DNA of 32,747 bases from Ardenticatenaceae bacterium (GTDB taxonomy: Bacteria; Chloroflexota; Anaerolineae; Promineifilales; Promineifilaceae), in contig JACKBR010000052.1 of NCBI GenBank assembly GCA_020634495.1, forward strand, positions 1-32,747. The letters run 5' to 3'. Made by a program: the position numbers and the translations under genes. A model generated the notes under the pieces. The model ran no database searches. It was not told the DNA's origin and saw nothing but the letters and a program-made list of their open reading frames with translations. Positions 1 to 8,799 of this stretch are shown here, one piece after another; the stretch's first letter is position 1, and the number at the start of each line of letters is the position of its first letter.

Positions 1-1
1 G

Positions 2-460
2 GGGCGGTCCAGCCAGCGCAACTATGAAGAACGGATTGGCGTTGACGTGCAAGCCAACTTTGCCGTCGGTGATTTATCAACAAAGGAGAATCAAGAAAAA
101 CGCGCCTGGGCCAAGGGACAGGCATTATTTGAATTAAAGGATTATCGCGGCCAGCAAGGCAGGAAGGGAAAAACTTATCTGGCCTGGCAGCTGCCCAACA
201 GTTACAGCGGGCAGCACCGGCACCGTCCTCGGGGCCGGCAGAAGCGGATCAATCGGAAACTCAAAGACCTGGTTATGAAAGGGATGCCGGGGAACGTTGA
301 GGGAACGAGCGAGACGCGTCAGCCAGAGAAGATTTATTACCCGAATGGCAAGCTGGCGGCGAAAGCATACGGCCGTGACGCTGACCGAGAGTTGTATTGG
401 AGAAGGCATCGGACGGGGAACGGCCGTTTTGATTTGTGGCAGCAATTAGGAGGCAGGTGA
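2..460 (+). CDS. 3' end of an unrecognised basic protein (partial)
   Basis: The reading frame is open from the first bases of the window and ends with TGA at 458-460, so only a C-terminal part of about 152 residues is visible. A GTG at 47 is an internal codon of this open frame and need not be the start. The visible part is strongly basic, with a Gly-Lys-Thr-Tyr-Leu-Ala-Trp-Gln stretch followed by an Arg/Lys-rich segment around QKRINRKLKDL, which would suit nucleic-acid binding. I do not recognise the family. A plasmid or phage replication protein is possible but unproven. Two copies of ACGGCCGT (369-376 and 420-427) lie inside it. Confidence 0.5.
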   Translation, partial: GRSSQRNYEERIGVDVQANFAVGDLSTKENQEKRAWAKGQALFELKDYRGQQGRKGKTYLAWQLPNSYSGQHRHRPRGRQKRINRKLKDLVMKGMPGNVEGTSETRQPEKIYYPNGKLAAKAYGRDADRELYWRRHRTGNGRFDLWQQLGGR

Positions 461-624
461 TAGTTTTTTTTTGTGATTGTTAGCGGAAAGAATTTACTCC
501 CATTTTAGGGATTAAAGTTATAGCCTTCGGACTTGCCTGTATATGGGGGTAGCATTTGTTGCTGGATATGCGAAGTGGGTCGAGGAGTACCGCGGTAGGC
601 GGATGCGCTAGCTGCTAAAACAAT

Positions 625-653
625 TTGACATCCACCTCTACCATTAGTAAAAT
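625..653 (+). promoter_or_regulatory. Sigma70-type promoter of the first winged-helix regulator
   Basis: TTGACA at 625-630 is followed after 17 bp by TAAAAT at 648-653, a near-consensus vegetative promoter. It ends 20 bp before the ATG at 674, giving a leader of about 14 nt with GGGGA as ribosome binding site. The -10 overlaps TTAGTAAAAT, an AT-rich block resembling the candidate operators upstream of the RND gene, so autoregulation is plausible. In the rest of the 461-661 spacer I see only a T-run after the upstream stop and one ATTTTAGG half-site at 502-509. Confidence 0.7.
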
Positions 654-673
654 TTGGTTTTTTGGGGAAAATT

Positions 674-1387
674 ATGAACTTAACACGCCGCCAAGAAGAA
701 TTTGTTCGTAATCTAGTTAACCTGTATCGGGAAATGCAAGAACCATTTCATTATTCCTTGCTCGCAGAAAAACTGGGTGTCAGCCGCTTTTCTGCCTATG
801 ACATGCTGCGCGTGTTAGAAGAAAAAGGGATGGTTACTTCAGAATACCAGTTATCTGAAAGCAAAACCGGGCCGGGTCGTTCAGCAGTTTTATATCGCCC
901 CACAGAACAAGCCCGTCAGGTAATGTCGCAACTGGCAGGAGATATGATTGATAGAGGGGATTGGGATGCTATTAAAGAACGAGTTTTGGAAAAGGTTCGT
1001 ACCAATGAACTAAACGAGTGGGAACTGGTCGAAGAAATGTTGGCGCGCACTCCACCAGAAGGACACGGAGCGGTAGCTTACTGTGTTGAGGTGATGACCA
1101 TTGTCACATTACGTTTGCGGCGGCGTAGCGGCCGCAAACTGTTGCTCGATTATTTACCCGAAATTCTACCGACAGCCAGTGCAAATTGTCGGGCTAACCT
1201 TAGTTTGCTTGGCGGCTTCGCTCTGGGAATATTGACAGACGAATCGGCCGATGCGCCTTTGTGGGGAAAGGAATTATTACAACATGCCATCCGTTATCAA
1301 CAATTGGTGATTGGGATGGAGCCGCGCTTATGTCGGCAATTAGCAACGCAATTGAGCAATGTATTTGCTGTGCTGCATAGCGAATGA
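674..1387 (+). CDS. Winged-helix transcriptional regulator (copy 1)
   Basis: The protein has 237 residues. The N-terminus (MNLTRRQ...) carries a helix-turn-helix at about residues 25-55 with the recognition-helix motif GVSRFSAYDMLRVLEEKG, followed by a wing. The remaining 150 residues are helical and probably sense a ligand or dimerise. I chose ATG 674 rather than the upstream TTG at 662 because the paralogue at 21490-22194 begins MKLTRRQ at the same point, and because GGGGA is well placed for 674. The gene ends 81 bp before the RND permease on the same strand, so it is probably that pump's regulator. The family was not identified beyond winged helix; the start resembles the LexA N-terminal wing domain, but there is no protease domain. 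Confidence 0.75.
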   Translation: MNLTRRQEEFVRNLVNLYREMQEPFHYSLLAEKLGVSRFSAYDMLRVLEEKGMVTSEYQLSESKTGPGRSAVLYRPTEQARQVMSQLAGDMIDRGDWDAIKERVLEKVRTNELNEWELVEEMLARTPPEGHGAVAYCVEVMTIVTLRLRRRSGRKLLLDYLPEILPTASANCRANLSLLGGFALGILTDESADAPLWGKELLQHAIRYQQLVIGMEPRLCRQLATQLSNVFAVLHSE

Positions 1388-1429
1388 CTTTTTTTGCTCT
1401 ATTTTTTGGTTTTTCTTGCTTTTTAAGGA

Positions 1430-1457
1430 ATACTAAATTAACAAACATACTAAAATC
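1430..1457 (+). promoter_or_regulatory. Candidate operator: two ATACTAAA direct repeats before the RND gene
   Basis: ATACTAAAT (1430-1438) and ATACTAAAAT (1448-1457) are direct repeats 18 bp apart, immediately upstream of the ribosome binding site TTGGAGA and the ATG at 1469. The core CTAAAAT matches the tandem CCTAAAA motif found beside the paralogous regulator at 21459 and 22220. The proposal that copy 1 binds here is inferred from this similarity and from adjacency. Confidence 0.35.
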
Positions 1458-1468
1458 TTGGAGATAAC

Positions 1469-4400
1469 ATGATTGAAAAACTTATAGATCGTATTACAAG
1501 AGCCTCATTGAGGTTTAAATGGACAACAATAGGGTTGACTGTTCTTGTTATGGTTGCCGGAACGATTGCCATGTTCCAGCTCAAACAAGAACTAATGCCC
1601 AAAATTGAATTTCCCCAGTCTGTTATTTTGGCTCTCAATCCCGGGTCGGAAGCAGAAGAGATGTTAGATGAGGTAACGATTCCCATTGAAAATGCGGTGA
1701 ACACAATTGACGGTATCGTTAATGTCGAATCCACCACCTCGCGCGGCTTATCTGTTCTTGTCATTCGCAATGAATTTGGAATGGATCAGGACGCAATGCA
1801 GGATGAACTGCAAGCCGCAGTCGAAAGCGTTACGTATCCAGATGGCATGGAAACGCCGGAATTGCTAACTTTTAGCCTTTCTGATTTGCCGCTCGCGGCA
1901 GTCAGCGTTTCATCCTCGGAATTGTCGTTTGAGGAACTGAAAGAAATTGTTGAAACAGAAATTCTCCCTTCGCTGGAAGAGATTGACGGCGTAGCCAGAG
2001 TCGATATTGGCGGTGGGCAGGAACTGCCTGAAGAAGTGGAAGCGGTTGCCGAAGTTGTGTCAACCCCTGAACCAACGGTTGAACCAACGGCCACCAGCGA
2101 ACCAACTGCTACCCCGACAACGGAACCGACTGCTACCCCAGAGCCAACGGCCGTTCCTACCGAAACACCCGCTGCCCCCGAAGGTCCAACACCAGTTGAC
2201 CTCCCAACCTCATGGATAGAAGCGGCCGCCGCGCAAGGGATGGAAATAGCCACCACCGCCGACATGACTCCCGAAATCGTTGGCGGCATTGCCAGCTTTG
2301 CGCCCGAAATGTTGCAAGAGTTAACGCCAGAGATGCTGTTAGCCATGCCGCTGGACGCGCTGGCCGCCTTGCCGCAAGAATATCTGGCCGAACTTGACCC
2401 CGAATTGCAAGGCCAACTGGCCGAACGCGCCGCTGCCGCAATGGCTGGCGGAGAAGAACCAGAACCCGTCGCCTTGCCTGATGCTTGGATAGAAGCGGCC
2501 GCCGCACAAGGGATGGAAATAGCTACCACCGCCGACATGACCCCCGAAATCGTCGGCGGCATTGCCAGCTTTGCGCCCGAAATGTTGCAAGAGTTAACGC
2601 CAGAGATGTTGTTAGCCATACCGCTAGACGCGCTGGCCGCCTTGCCGCAAGAATATCTGGCCGAACTTGACCCCGAATTGCAAGGCCAATTGGCCGAACG
2701 CGCCGCCGCCGCACAGGTTGAACCAACCGAAGAGCCGCCGGTTGTTGTTGTCGATGGCGTTCCTTTGCCTGATACTTGGATTCAAGGTGCGCGCGCGCAA
2801 GGGTTGGAAATTGCCACCACCGCCGACCTGACGCCGGAACTGGTAGCGGGGATTGCTGGATTTGCCCCGCAGTTTCTGGCTGAACTTACCCCCGAAATGT
2901 TACTTTCCATGTCTCCAGAAGCTTTGACCGCGCTGCCGGAAGATTTCTTGTTGACTCTGGACGAGGATTTACAGACTCAATTAGGCGAACTCATCGCGCA
3001 GGCGCCACAGCCGGAAGAACCGGAAGACCCCGCCGCTTTGCCGGCAAGCTGGCAAGCGGCGGCTCAGGCACAAGACATCGACATGACTTACGCGACAGAC
3101 GTCACGCCGGAGATGATGCAGGCGCTTAGTAGTCTGGCTCCGCAGATGCTTAATGACCTGACTCCGGATAACCTGCGCCTTTTCTCGCCAGAGGTTTTAT
3201 CGTGGCTGCCGCCAGATTTTGTGGACACGCTGGATGCTGAGTTAAAGGCAGAGTTAGAAGCGTTGGCTGCCCCGGTTGGCGGTTTGAGCGCGGCTTTTAT
3301 TGTGGCCGAGGAAGAAGCGGCGGCTTTGTCAGCCGACGCGCCCGCTTTGTCTGAATTGTGGACAAATCCACCGGAAGAGAGTTCTGGCCCCAGCCCGACC
3401 TTTGAAACGGCCGCCGACATCATCAACAGCGGCTTTGCCGACAGCGGCGCTGAGTTTCTAAATATGTTTGTCGCCAGCGGTCGGGTCACAGCGCCCGCCA
3501 TGATTGGCGATCTCACCCCTGAAATTGTTGCTTGGCTAAATGCAAATGAAGAAGGCTTCCTGACTAATCTGGATGCTGGCGTACTGCGCCTTTTTGCGCC
3601 GGAAACGCTCAGTAGTTTGCCGGAAGAATTTATGGTCTCTCTGGACGCAGAATTGCGAGATGAACTGGAAGGTATCGCCGCTGGTACAGTGACTGTATTT
3701 GTGCCTGACAACACGATAACCCGGGTAGATGGCAAACCGGGCTTGACCATAACGGTATTCAAAGATGGCGAGGCCAATACGGTGGATGTCTCTCATGCCG
3801 TATTTGAGAAGCTGGATGAACTGGAAGCCGCCGACGGTCTGAGCTTTGCTGTTGCTTTTGAGCAGGCATCCTTTATTGAAGAATCGGTGAGCAGCGTTGC
3901 TCGCGAGAGCGCTCTGGGCGCGTTTTTTGCCGTCGTCGTTATTCTTTTCTTCCTGAGCGGCCGTAACGGCGAGGGTAAGTTTGTTTTGTCGTGGCGCAGC
4001 ACGCTGGTTATTGGTGTCAGCATTCCGTTGTCGGTGACAGCGGCTTTTGTCATGCTCCAATGGGTTCCGATCATTGTTAGCCCGATTTTGGCATCAATCG
4101 CATCGGCGACGGCCAGCATTCCGATCTTGGGCTTTCTCATGAACTTGATTAGCCATCTATTCCCCTCAGAGACAACGCTAAATTTGATGACGCTCTCTGG
4201 GATGACGGTTGCTATTGGGCGTGTGGTGGATGACTCCATTGTGGTGCTGGAAAATATCTACCGCCATATCCAGCGTGGCGATAATCATAAAGATTCGGTG
4301 CTGCAAGGCACAAAAGATGTGGCTATCGCTATTCTGGTTTCTACGATCACGACGGTTATTGTTTTCTTGCCCATTGGCATGATAGGCGGTATTGTGGGCG

Positions 4401-5821
4401 AGTTTTTCCTACCGTTTGGCATTGCCGTGACTTATGCGCTGTTGGCTAGCTTTGTGGTGGCGATTACGATTGTGCCGGTACTCGCTTTCCTGTTCATCAA
4501 AAAGGAACATTTGCCGCCAGAAGGGAAAACAGAAATGCAACGCCGATACCAGCCCCTGCTCCGCTGGTCGCTAAATCATCGGGCTGTTGTGTTGGTTGTG
4601 GCTGGCCTGATATTTGCGGGCAGCCTCTTCTTAATGGGGCAATTACCGCGCGCCTTTATGCCGGAGATGGGCGATCCACAAATCACGGTAACTATCGAAC
4701 TGCCTACAGACTTTAGTATGGGTGAAACAGATGAGATAGTGCGGACGTTTGAGGATGCGATTGCCGATATTGACGGACTGGGAGTAGTCGTTACTGAAAT
4801 CGGCACAACTGGCGGTTTGGAAGAGCGATTAATGGGGGGAGGCAGCGTTACGCAAACCAAAGCGAATGTTGTCATTGGAATTGAAACGGCTGACGAGTTG
4901 GATGCGTTGACGGCCGTTGTTCGCGCCGAGGCGAACGACATCTTTGGTAACGAGCAGGTGATTGTTACCGGCGGGACATTGGCTACGAGCGCATTTGGTA
5001 GCTTTGCCTTAGTGCTGTCTGGCGATTCGGAAACGTTGGCGACCGTGAATGATGAGGTTATTGTCGAACTGGGAAAGATTGAAGGATTAACCAATGTTAC
5101 CAGTAATCTGGGCGAGGAAGGAACCTTCCTGCGCGTGGATGGGGAATCGGCGGCGCTCTTTACCGGCGATCTGGAATCTGAAAATTCATTGGGTGTGATT
5201 GCAACGGCAAAAGGGACTATTGAAGAAGTTGTGCCGGCCAGCATCACGGTTAGCGAAGGTTTTGAGTCAGAACAGCAAACAGAAGGTTTTGCTCAGGCGT
5301 CGCAAGCGATTCTGATTTCTATTGTTGTTGTGTATGTGGTTTTGCTGATTGCTTTCAACTCCTTTGTTCATCCCTTCACAATTTTGCTCAGTCTACCGCT
5401 GGCGGTTGTGGGCGCGGCGTTGGCGTTATGGTTCACGCAACGGCCGTTAGGCATGTCGGCCATGATCGGTTTGATGATGCTGGTCGGTATCGTGGTAACG
5501 AATGCAGTTGTGCTTATTGAGCGGGTGCAAACTAACCGCAAAGAGCGGGGGATGAACGTGTACGATGCGCTGATGGAAGGCGGTACGACGCGCTTGCGTC
5601 CGATTCTGATGACAGCGATTGCGGCTATGATGGCTTTGGCTCCGTTAGCCATCGGCTTGAGCGAAGGGGCGATTATCGCTTCAGAACTGGGCATGGTCGT
5701 AATCGGCGGCTTGTTCACCTCAACGTTGTTAACTTTGTTTGTTGTACCGGTGATGTTTAGTTTGCTGAACCGGCTGACGCGAACGGGACGCGCGGAAGCG
5801 AAACAAGCTTCCGGCAACTAA
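1469..5821 (+). CDS. RND-family efflux permease with a giant repeat insertion
   Basis: This 1450-residue inner-membrane proton-driven transporter belongs to the AcrB/MMPL-like RND superfamily. TM1 is near residues 18-38 and is followed by a PN1-like porter region. TM2-TM6 start around residue 815. The TM4 proton-relay pair is present as VVDDSIVVLEN (Asp921-Asp922). A second periplasmic loop and the last TM cluster (from about residue 1275) complete the fold. Between the end of PN1 (GVARVDIGGG, about residue 180) and the resumption of RND sequence (RVDGKPGLTITVF, about 750) lie a Pro-Thr-Glu linker and five repeats of about 91 residues. AcrB has its TolC-docking domain at the same place in about 100 residues. 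No membrane-fusion protein or TolC gene is nearby, consistent with a monoderm cell. GGAGA precedes the start. The substrate is unknown. Confidence 0.88.
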   Translation: MIEKLIDRITRASLRFKWTTIGLTVLVMVAGTIAMFQLKQELMPKIEFPQSVILALNPGSEAEEMLDEVTIPIENAVNTIDGIVNVESTTSRGLSVLVIRNEFGMDQDAMQDELQAAVESVTYPDGMETPELLTFSLSDLPLAAVSVSSSELSFEELKEIVETEILPSLEEIDGVARVDIGGGQELPEEVEAVAEVVSTPEPTVEPTATSEPTATPTTEPTATPEPTAVPTETPAAPEGPTPVDLPTSWIEAAAAQGMEIATTADMTPEIVGGIASFAPEMLQELTPEMLLAMPLDALAALPQEYLAELDPELQGQLAERAAAAMAGGEEPEPVALPDAWIEAAAAQGMEIATTADMTPEIVGGIASFAPEMLQELTPEMLLAIPLDALAALPQEYLAELDPELQGQLAERAAAAQVEPTEEPPVVVVDGVPLPDTWIQGARAQGLEIATTADLTPELVAGIAGFAPQFLAELTPEMLLSMSPEALTALPEDFLLTLDEDLQTQLGELIAQAPQPEEPEDPAALPASWQAAAQAQDIDMTYATDVTPEMMQALSSLAPQMLNDLTPDNLRLFSPEVLSWLPPDFVDTLDAELKAELEALAAPVGGLSAAFIVAEEEAAALSADAPALSELWTNPPEESSGPSPTFETAADIINSGFADSGAEFLNMFVASGRVTAPAMIGDLTPEIVAWLNANEEGFLTNLDAGVLRLFAPETLSSLPEEFMVSLDAELRDELEGIAAGTVTVFVPDNTITRVDGKPGLTITVFKDGEANTVDVSHAVFEKLDELEAADGLSFAVAFEQASFIEESVSSVARESALGAFFAVVVILFFLSGRNGEGKFVLSWRSTLVIGVSIPLSVTAAFVMLQWVPIIVSPILASIASATASIPILGFLMNLISHLFPSETTLNLMTLSGMTVAIGRVVDDSIVVLENIYRHIQRGDNHKDSVLQGTKDVAIAILVSTITTVIVFLPIGMIGGIVGEFFLPFGIAVTYALLASFVVAITIVPVLAFLFIKKEHLPPEGKTEMQRRYQPLLRWSLNHRAVVLVVAGLIFAGSLFLMGQLPRAFMPEMGDPQITVTIELPTDFSMGETDEIVRTFEDAIADIDGLGVVVTEIGTTGGLEERLMGGGSVTQTKANVVIGIETADELDALTAVVRAEANDIFGNEQVIVTGGTLATSAFGSFALVLSGDSETLATVNDEVIVELGKIEGLTNVTSNLGEEGTFLRVDGESAALFTGDLESENSLGVIATAKGTIEEVVPASITVSEGFESEQQTEGFAQASQAILISIVVVYVVLLIAFNSFVHPFTILLSLPLAVVGAALALWFTQRPLGMSAMIGLMMLVGIVVTNAVVLIERVQTNRKERGMNVYDALMEGGTTRLRPILMTAIAAMMALAPLAIGLSEGAIIASELGMVVIGGLFTSTLLTLFVVPVMFSLLNRLTRTGRAEAKQASGN
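2201..3684 (+). repeat. Five tandem coding repeats of about 273 bp inside the RND gene
   Basis: Repeats begin with an LPxxW motif. The first four Trp codons are at 2213, 2486, 2777 and 3050 (residues 249, 340, 437 and 528), giving spacings of 91, 97 and 91 residues. A fifth, more divergent copy covers about residues 646-738. Each unit is built from 10-12-residue modules of the form LTPEML..LP.E.L..LD.EL, suggesting a small helical solenoid. Copies 1 and 2 are nearly identical at the DNA level over about 217 bp (2211-2427 against 2484-2700), which points to a recent duplication. The preceding linker (about 2059-2190) is Pro/Thr/Glu-rich. Confidence 0.9.
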
Positions 5822-5828
5822 TGATTAT

Positions 5829-5864
5829 GCGGCTCACTTGCCAATTTTTTGGCGAGTGAGCCGC
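5829..5864 (+). terminator. Strong hairpin between the RND and phosphatase genes
   Basis: A 14-bp stem (5829-5842 pairing with 5851-5864, one G-T wobble) encloses an 8-nt loop containing six T residues. It starts 8 nt after the RND stop codon. No T-run follows it, so it is not a classical intrinsic terminator. It could attenuate transcription or protect the upstream mRNA. It overlaps the upstream alternative start of the phosphatase (5849), which supports ATG 5882 instead. Confidence 0.6.
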
Positions 5865-5881
5865 ACCAATCAGAGGAAAAC

Positions 5882-6685
5882 ATGAATAATAATCAGGTTT
5901 ATGGTCGGCGCATATGGCTTGATGGGGAGCCTAACTTCCGTGATCTCGGAGGTTATCAGACGACCGACGGCCGTTCCGTCAAGTGGGGTTTGTTATACCG
6001 TTCTGGTAGTTTGAGCAAACTTACGGATGATGATCTCGTTAAATTGGAGAATCTCAACATCCAGACAATGGTTGATTTTCGATCTGCTGGCGAAGTAGAA
6101 ATGTTGGGTCAGGATCGCCATTTGAATGGGGCGCAGGTTGTGGGTTTGACTATCAACCCCGGCCAATTAACGAACATGCTATCGGAGGCTCTCCAGAAAG
6201 GTGATTTTTCCAGTATCACGCCAGATGTGATGGTGCAATTGTATCGCGGTTTTGTACGCGATTGTACAGAGCAATACAGCCAACTCATCCAGTTGATTGC
6301 CGACCCGGCTAAACGGCCGTTAAACATGCACTGCACCCACGGCAAGGATCGTACTGGCGTAGGAACGGCCGTTATCCTTTCTGCGCTGGGTGTCCCTTGG
6401 GAAACGATAGCAAATGACTACATGCTGTCTAATCAGTATCGTGAAAATGAAAGCGAGGCGGAAAAAGCACAAATGCGAATGCTAATGACCAAACCAGGCG
6501 GAGTCCCCCTTGACGATGCCGATATGGCCTATATCGCCCCACTGCTCACAGTCGCCCCAGCATACCTCGAAGGCGCCCGCCTGGAGATGGTAAATAGATA
6601 TGGCTCCGTAGAAAACTATATCCGTGAGGGACTTAACATCTCAGATGAAATGTGCGATCGGCTTCGAGATGAATTGCTTGACTAA
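5882..6685 (+). CDS. Tyrosine/serine-type protein phosphatase, DSP-like (copy 1)
   Basis: The 267-residue protein belongs to the bacterial Y_phosphatase3 type. The N-terminal NFRDLGGYQT motif and LLYRSGSL are typical of the family. The catalytic P-loop is HCTHGKDRTG, with nucleophile Cys151 and Arg157 fitting HCX5R. The family hydrolyses phosphotyrosine or other phosphomonoesters, including phosphoinositides in some members, so the substrate is open. ATG 5882 is preceded by AGAGGAAAAC. It sits between the RND gene and alkyl-DHAP synthase. A close paralogue with its Cys at the same position (151) is at 25209-26012. Confidence 0.85.
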   Translation: MNNNQVYGRRIWLDGEPNFRDLGGYQTTDGRSVKWGLLYRSGSLSKLTDDDLVKLENLNIQTMVDFRSAGEVEMLGQDRHLNGAQVVGLTINPGQLTNMLSEALQKGDFSSITPDVMVQLYRGFVRDCTEQYSQLIQLIADPAKRPLNMHCTHGKDRTGVGTAVILSALGVPWETIANDYMLSNQYRENESEAEKAQMRMLMTKPGGVPLDDADMAYIAPLLTVAPAYLEGARLEMVNRYGSVENYIREGLNISDEMCDRLRDELLD

Positions 6686-6716
6686 ACTGAATGAAATAGA
6701 CAAAGGAGATTGCCGT

Positions 6717-8477
6717 ATGACTAATAACAACCCTGAAAAATTGGACAATACTGTATGGGGGCATAAATGGGGCTACGCCGACACGAAGTTTGTCGCTAAC
6801 CCAGATCATTCTACCACCGTGACGGGCGAACGGTACGATCTGTCTGGCACGACGATGCCCGGTTTGCTGCCGTATGTGGAAAGTATTCTGCAAATTAAAA
6901 TTGATCCCACTCGTATCAGGCCGGAAGAGGAGAATAAGTACGCCTCCAGACCGAATGTGAATGAACTGTTTTATCAGGCGGTGGCGGCGGCTTTTCCGGA
7001 AACGCAGTTTTCCTTTGATGACGAAACGCGGCTGTTACGCAGTCACGGTCAAACGACGGTGGGGGAGGTGTATCAGGTATTATATCGCCAGCTTCCCCGC
7101 GCGGTAGACATGGTGTTTTGGCCTGAATCGGATGAGGATGTGGCGAAAATCATCCGATTGGCGCAGGAATATGATATTTGCCTTGTGCCGTTTGGCGGCG
7201 GAACCAGCGTTAGCGCCGCCCTTAAATTGCCTACGCTAGAACAAGAACCGCGCATGATAACGGCCGTTGACATGCGTCGTATAAACAAAGTTTTGTGGCT
7301 AGACAAGCGAAACCAGCTTGCCGAAGTGCAGGCGGGCATCACCGGCATCCGGTTGGAAGAGGCGCTGGCAAAAGAGGGCTTTACCAGCGGCCACGAACCG
7401 GACAGCATGGAACTTTCCACGTTGGGCGGCTGGATCGCTACCAACGCCAGCGGCATGAAGAAAAACAAATATGGCAATATCGAAGATATTGTCAAAAACG
7501 TGACCCTGATCACGCCTAAGGGGATTATTGAACATGGCATAAATGTTCCACGCGCCTCCATCGGCATCCAGCCCAAAGATATGGTTATAGGTAGCGAGGG
7601 TAATTTTGGTTTAATTACCAAAGCGGTCATTAAAGTGCATAAATTGCCGGAAGTTATCAAATTTGGTTCTATTGTCTTTCCTGATTTTGAAACCGGCATT
7701 GATTTTCTGGAAGCCTTAAACCATACTGGCGTTTTGCCCGCCAGCATTCGCCTGTTAGACAATATCCAGTTCCGCTTTGGCGCGGCGCTAAAGCCGAAAC
7801 CCACGAAAATGCAAGAACTGGTGGGCAAAGTCGAAAAATTTGTCCTCACCAAAGTCAAAAAATTTGATCCGTATAAATTGGCAGTGGCTACTGTCGTAAT
7901 GGAAGGCAGTAAGGCAGAAGTTGCGTATCAGAAAAAGATCGTTTTTGGTCTGGCAAAGAAGTTTAACGGCATTTCCGGCGGCGAAGGGAATGGCAAGCGT
8001 GGTTACATGCTTACCTACGCCATCGCTTATTTGCGCGACTATATGGCCGATTACCATGTCATCGGCGAAACGTATGAAACGACTGTACCCTGGAGCAAAA
8101 TTCATGATGTGCTAAACGCGGTTGATAAACGCGCTCTTGAATTACACCGCGAACATGGATTCCCCGGCTACCCGTATGTCTCGCCGCGCATTACGCAGCT
8201 TTACCATACGGGGGTCTGTATCTATTTTACCCATGCGTTCAACATTAAAGGGGTGGACAACGCGGATGAGATTTTTGGCCGTATGGATCATGAACTGCGC
8301 GAGGTGATTTTGGCAGCTGGCGGATCCGTTTCGCACCATCACGGCGTAGGAAAACTGCGAAAAGATTTTATGCCGCAGGCCATCTCTCCGGCGAGTATCG
8401 AGATGATTAAGGAAGTTAAACAGGCGAATGATCCGCAAAACATCTTTGGCATTCGAAATAACGCGCTGGCTTTGTAA
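6717..8477 (+). CDS. Alkyldihydroxyacetonephosphate synthase (FAD, ether-lipid synthesis)
   Basis: The 586-residue protein is a FAD-linked oxidase/transferase. The FAD-binding PCMH segment carries PFGGGTSVSAAL near residue 158, then TSGHEPDSMELSTLGGW and ASGMKKNKYGNIED, all hallmark blocks of AGPS. The C-terminal domain has SVSHHHGVGKLRKD near residue 540, the catalytic His cluster. Known AGPS enzymes exchange the acyl chain of acyl-DHAP for a fatty alcohol to give alkyl-DHAP, the first ether-bond step. The blocks align with animal AGPS along the whole length, so this call is preferred over glycolate oxidase or D-lactate dehydrogenase. ATG 6717 has AAAGGAG upstream. The longer frame from 6624 would overlap the phosphatase gene. 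Confidence 0.87.
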   Translation: MTNNNPEKLDNTVWGHKWGYADTKFVANPDHSTTVTGERYDLSGTTMPGLLPYVESILQIKIDPTRIRPEEENKYASRPNVNELFYQAVAAAFPETQFSFDDETRLLRSHGQTTVGEVYQVLYRQLPRAVDMVFWPESDEDVAKIIRLAQEYDICLVPFGGGTSVSAALKLPTLEQEPRMITAVDMRRINKVLWLDKRNQLAEVQAGITGIRLEEALAKEGFTSGHEPDSMELSTLGGWIATNASGMKKNKYGNIEDIVKNVTLITPKGIIEHGINVPRASIGIQPKDMVIGSEGNFGLITKAVIKVHKLPEVIKFGSIVFPDFETGIDFLEALNHTGVLPASIRLLDNIQFRFGAALKPKPTKMQELVGKVEKFVLTKVKKFDPYKLAVATVVMEGSKAEVAYQKKIVFGLAKKFNGISGGEGNGKRGYMLTYAIAYLRDYMADYHVIGETYETTVPWSKIHDVLNAVDKRALELHREHGFPGYPYVSPRITQLYHTGVCIYFTHAFNIKGVDNADEIFGRMDHELREVILAAGGSVSHHHGVGKLRKDFMPQAISPASIEMIKEVKQANDPQNIFGIRNNALAL

Positions 8478-8515
8478 AATGACTAACCGAGCCAAAGCTG
8501 AGCAGGGGATAGACA

Positions 8516-8728
8516 ATGCTTTTCAATGATTGGCTTAGGCAACAGGAGAATAGAGAGGATGAAATCGGCGAACTTGTCCGTTTTCTGAAACGTGATCCAT
8601 ACCAGACATTTCAGTCAAGTAAGCCTGATACATACCGGCACTATCTGGTGGCTGAACGTAACGCGAGCAAGGAAATGCTCAATGCCCTGGACGCTGCTGT
8701 AGCTGAATGGATGAAGCGGAAGAACTAG
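8516..8728 (+). CDS. YozE/SAM-like small protein (copy 1)
   Basis: The 70-residue cytosolic protein begins MLFNDWLRQQENREDEIGEL and continues with a Tyr-rich middle and a helical C-terminus ending in WMKRKN. The F.(D/E)WL..Q..R.D.IG pattern and length resemble the YozE SAM-like fold family of unknown function. It shares the pattern with the 70-residue product at 8953-9165, so the two are paralogues. GGGGA lies about 7 nt before the start, 38 bp after AGPS, so cotranscription is likely. Confidence 0.65.
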   Translation: MLFNDWLRQQENREDEIGELVRFLKRDPYQTFQSSKPDTYRHYLVAERNASKEMLNALDAAVAEWMKRKN

Positions 8729-8799
8729 GCGATTGTCTGGCAGCATTTCGGTGGTACCTGGGTCAATGAACACGGACCAAGGCGCGAGACATCATTCAC

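Noticed and set aside
1786..2619. A 277-codon open frame antisense to the RND repeat array
   Set aside because: Its Ser/Ala/Gly-rich, low-complexity translation follows from the repeats on the other strand. There is no ribosome binding site, and the sense frame is clearly coding.
5849..5881. Upstream start of phosphatase copy 1 at 5849
   Set aside because: It lies inside the hairpin at 5829-5864, lacks a ribosome binding site, and adds residues absent from the paralogue. ATG 5882 is well supported.
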